DNA of 64,000 nucleotides from G963665925 sp050596425 (GTDB taxonomy: Bacteria; Bacillota; Clostridia; Peptostreptococcales; Acidaminobacteraceae): assembly GCF_050596425.1 (NCBI RefSeq), contig NZ_CP192292.1, positions 4,154,001 to 4,218,000 of the forward strand. Reading direction: 5' to 3'. Position numbers and translations under genes: made by a program. Positions within the stretch are counted from its first letter, which is position 1. Each line of letters opens with the position of its first letter. Below are positions 62,063-64,000 of this stretch, in pieces. The notes below the pieces were generated by a model, which saw only the letters and a program-made list of their open reading frames with translations, was not told the origin of the DNA and made no database searches.

Positions 62063-62788
62063 CTAACTCAACCGATCAAGAAGTACAGGCGCCTTATAAC
62101 GACTCATATAGGCTGTCCTGTCATTGCCAAAGAAATAGACTTCATAGGACCTGTCCCCATGTTCGATAATCTTTGCTATGTGGTCGGTGTTCACTATATA
62201 AGACTTATGAACCCTTAAAAAACTGGATGGTAGACGCTTTTCTACATCTGAGATGTTTTGCCTAATCACGACTGTGTCATCAGCTGTGTGTATGTATATA
62301 TCTTTCTGGAGTTTTTCTATGAAGTGTATTTTTGAAAATGGTATCCAGAAGATTTCCTTTTTTGTCTTAACCAGCAGACGTCCTTCTTCTGCACTGGTGT
62401 GTTTACGTTTTATTTCATTCTTTGACTCTATGTATTCTAAAACTTGCTTAATACTGCTTTTAAATGAATTAATATTTATTGGCTTCACATGAAAGTCATA
62501 GGGATGAATTTCAAAAGAATCCAGGGCGTATTCTGGATGAGAGCTTATAACCATAAACTCTGCATCAGGATTTTTTTCCTGAACCAGTCTGCCGACACCT
62601 ATGCCTGTATGGCCATCACCGATTTCCATGTCAAGCAGTGCCAGGTCTAGTTTTTCATTCTCCACGACCCATTCAGCTTCTTGATAAGACCCAACCGTAT
62701 GAAGTGTTATATGTTTGTGGTCTTCCTCAAGAATTTTTTTGAGCATACGTCGTGTTGGCTCATTGTCATCTAAAATAAGTACATTCAT
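62063..62788 (-). CDS. LytTR-family response regulator
   Basis: 241 residues. The receiver domain (1-120) has the acidic pair DDNE near residue 7, the phosphoacceptor Asp53 in LLDMEIGDG, and HVKP Lys near 101. The LytTR DNA-binding domain (about 140-241) has IFWIPFSKIHFIEKLQKDI, LPSSFLRVHKSYIVNTDHI and the C-terminal SRYKAPVLLDRL. This class usually controls surface, bacteriocin or virulence genes and binds promoter direct repeats. It is downstream of a kinase and a small membrane protein in the same operon. The ATG at 62788 follows GATGGGTG. Confidence 0.93.
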   Translation of the reverse strand: MNVLILDDNEPTRRMLKKILEEDHKHITLHTVGSYQEAEWVVENEKLDLALLDMEIGDGHTGIGVGRLVQEKNPDAEFMVISSHPEYALDSFEIHPYDFHVKPININSFKSSIKQVLEYIESKNEIKRKHTSAEEGRLLVKTKKEIFWIPFSKIHFIEKLQKDIYIHTADDTVVIRQNISDVEKRLPSSFLRVHKSYIVNTDHIAKIIEHGDRSYEVYFFGNDRTAYMSRYKAPVLLDRLS

Positions 62789-62826
62789 TTCTTTTCACCC
62801 ATCCCATAGCTCTGTCTTATAATTGC

Positions 62827-63210
62827 TTAAATTGCCTTCAAATCATTTTCAAGTGATAGTGTATAATCTGTCACCTCATCATAGGCTTCTACGTAAAGAA
62901 GCGCTTGAACATTTTGTAAATGCTTGCGATACTCATGTCTGATTTTTTTTGCTTCATGCACTTTCTTTCCATGCTGGTAGGTTTTATAACACTCTCTAAC
63001 CTCAATCGCCATCAGCAAAACGCCTATTATTACAATGGTGTCTGCAATTAGAATTAAGTTGCCATATTTATCAACAAGAAGATTGTAAACCACTGGATCA
63101 AAGTTGATAAATAAAACCCCTGACAATAATAAAGCCAACATAGCCACAGCACATCCCCAAGTTTTTCTGAGGTTCCCATAGTGCCTAGCTTCTTGAAAAT
63201 TCCCCCACAT
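62827..63210 (-). CDS. Small two-helix membrane protein in a two-component operon
   Basis: 127 residues with two membrane helices (about 18-40 and 52-72) and a charged cytoplasmic tail with a helical stretch (AKKIRHEYRKHLQNVQ). No family recognised. The ATG at 63210 follows AGAGGAG. It lies 17 bases after the kinase stop and 38 bases before the response regulator start, so it is an operon partner and may modulate the kinase. Confidence 0.7.
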   Translation of the reverse strand: MWGNFQEARHYGNLRKTWGCAVAMLALLLSGVLFINFDPVVYNLLVDKYGNLILIADTIVIIGVLLMAIEVRECYKTYQHGKKVHEAKKIRHEYRKHLQNVQALLYVEAYDEVTDYTLSLENDLKAI

Positions 63211-63227
63211 AATCGAATCTCCTCTAA

Positions 63228-64000
63228 CTAGATTTTTGGAACAAGGACTTGTATACTTGTTTCCGGATTTGTACTCGCCTTTATGGTTCCACCAAGGCTT
63301 TTTACAATATCCATGACAACAGCTAAACCATACCCATGGTTGTCTCCTGTTTTGCTGGTCACACCAGCGGTAAATATTTTATTTGCATGATCCTCTGTCA
63401 AAGTTTTTCCACTGTTTTGAACTTGGATCATAATTTCATTTTTCTTATGACTTGATTGTGAATAAGTTATTTGTAACTCAATCCATCTTTCATCGCGTGG
63501 TCCCACTGACATTTGACGTACAATAGCCTCAATGGCATTGTCCATTAAATTTTCGATCACGCTTGTGACCTCTTTTGCACTCATAATATTATTAAGCGCT
63601 TTTGATTCCACTCTGTAATTGAACTGGATCCCTCTTGAGTGGCACTTAACTTTATACTTATCAATAATCAAGTCAATTATTGTTTTCTCATAGACAAGTC
63701 CAGTTTGACTGTCTCTTACCGGCGATTGTCCTATTGGTGTCTTATTTATATATTGTGACCCATCCTGCTCGGATTCATCATCATTTGATTCGCTCGTTGC
63801 CATATTGGCTATTTTGTTAAGAAGCTCAAATGCTTCATTGTATTTGCTTTCACTGATTAAACGTCTGACCTCTTCTAAATTTCTTGCTGAATGCTTGCCG
63901 TCTTCTCTATACGCCTGCAATTGTTCTTCGAGCACCTGCCTATTCACAAGAGATCTCTTTTTAAATTTTTCAGTGACAATATTCATAAACAGAAAATAAC
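63228..64000 (-). CDS. GHKL sensor histidine kinase (partial at the right edge)
   Basis: At least 257 residues. The frame stays open to the window edge. The residues before the first in-window Met (YFLF, then MNIVTEKFKKRSL) look like the end of a membrane helix, so the true start and sensor domain lie outside. The H-box region includes REDGKHSARNLEEVRRLISE, with a His at the expected place but not in a classic HxxN/E context. The N box is SVIENLMDNAIEAI and the G box is HGYGLAVVMDIVKSLGG. It is of the AgrC/CitA-like GHKL type that pairs with LytTR regulators. Confidence 0.85.
   Translation of the reverse strand, partial: YFLFMNIVTEKFKKRSLVNRQVLEEQLQAYREDGKHSARNLEEVRRLISESKYNEAFELLNKIANMATSESNDDESEQDGSQYINKTPIGQSPVRDSQTGLVYEKTIIDLIIDKYKVKCHSRGIQFNYRVESKALNNIMSAKEVTSVIENLMDNAIEAIVRQMSVGPRDERWIELQITYSQSSHKKNEIMIQVQNSGKTLTEDHANKIFTAGVTSKTGDNHGYGLAVVMDIVKSLGGTIKASTNPETSIQVLVPKI

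Noticed and set aside
1..64000. tRNA, rRNA, tmRNA, RNase P RNA and T-box elements
   Set aside because: I scanned by eye for T-loop and T-box signatures on both strands and saw none I could support.

Overview
The window looks like chromosome from a low-GC, Gram-positive anaerobe of the class Clostridia. The reasons are strong AGGAGG-type ribosome sites, frequent GTG/TTG starts, riboswitches of the clostridial kind, Rex, a small 2[4Fe-4S] ferredoxin, glutamate dehydrogenase and S-layer-homology (SLH) surface proteins. I cannot name the genus. I see no rRNA, tRNA or CRISPR array. One insertion sequence is present.

Positions 1-31700 are mainly core and metabolic genes in short units: a truncated solute-binding protein, an MFS transporter, a DUF975 membrane protein, a PucR-type regulator, cobT under a cobalamin riboswitch, gdhA with a long structured leader, a P-loop/Asp23 fusion protein, ferredoxin, a CPA1 Na+/H+ antiporter with a MarR regulator, an ArsB/NhaD-type transporter, a LysR/malic enzyme divergent pair, an ACT plus UPF0210 operon under a glycine riboswitch, rex, an ABC-F ATPase, acpP, the t6A operon tsaE-tsaB-rimI-(Yip1)-tsaD, and two tandem paralogous amidohydrolases. 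A compact cluster of DnaA boxes lies next to tsaD.

Positions 31900-33700 hold a secreted transglutaminase-fold protein behind two tandem c-di-GMP-I riboswitches, and a VanZ-like protein. Positions 33760-51470 form a surface-polysaccharide locus, nearly all on the minus strand. From its upstream end it reads galU, priming sugar transferase, Wzy-like polymerase, WecG/TagA transferase, polysaccharide pyruvyl transferase, an FrhB-like iron-sulfur protein, a MurJ-like flippase and manA. Two small membrane-protein genes on the plus strand follow, then Wzz, a tyrosine kinase, a PHP-type tyrosine phosphatase, a membrane-anchored acidic protein, two SLH proteins and manC. Pyruvylated wall polysaccharide is the usual ligand of SLH domains, so polymer synthesis and SLH surface proteins may be functionally linked here.

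Positions 51667-53479 are a complete IS66-family insertion with 8-bp target duplications. It sits just downstream of a 2,770-residue SLH surface protein (53527-61839) and separates that gene from its probable terminator. A LytTR response regulator, a small membrane protein and a GHKL-type kinase that runs off the right edge close the window.

The most novel-looking signals are a family of four roughly 110-bp imperfect palindromes in intergenic regions, the DnaA-box cluster beside tsaD, the structured leaders of gdhA and galU, the predicted glycine OFF switch before ACT-UPF0210, and a short motif shared by four exported proteins of the surface locus.
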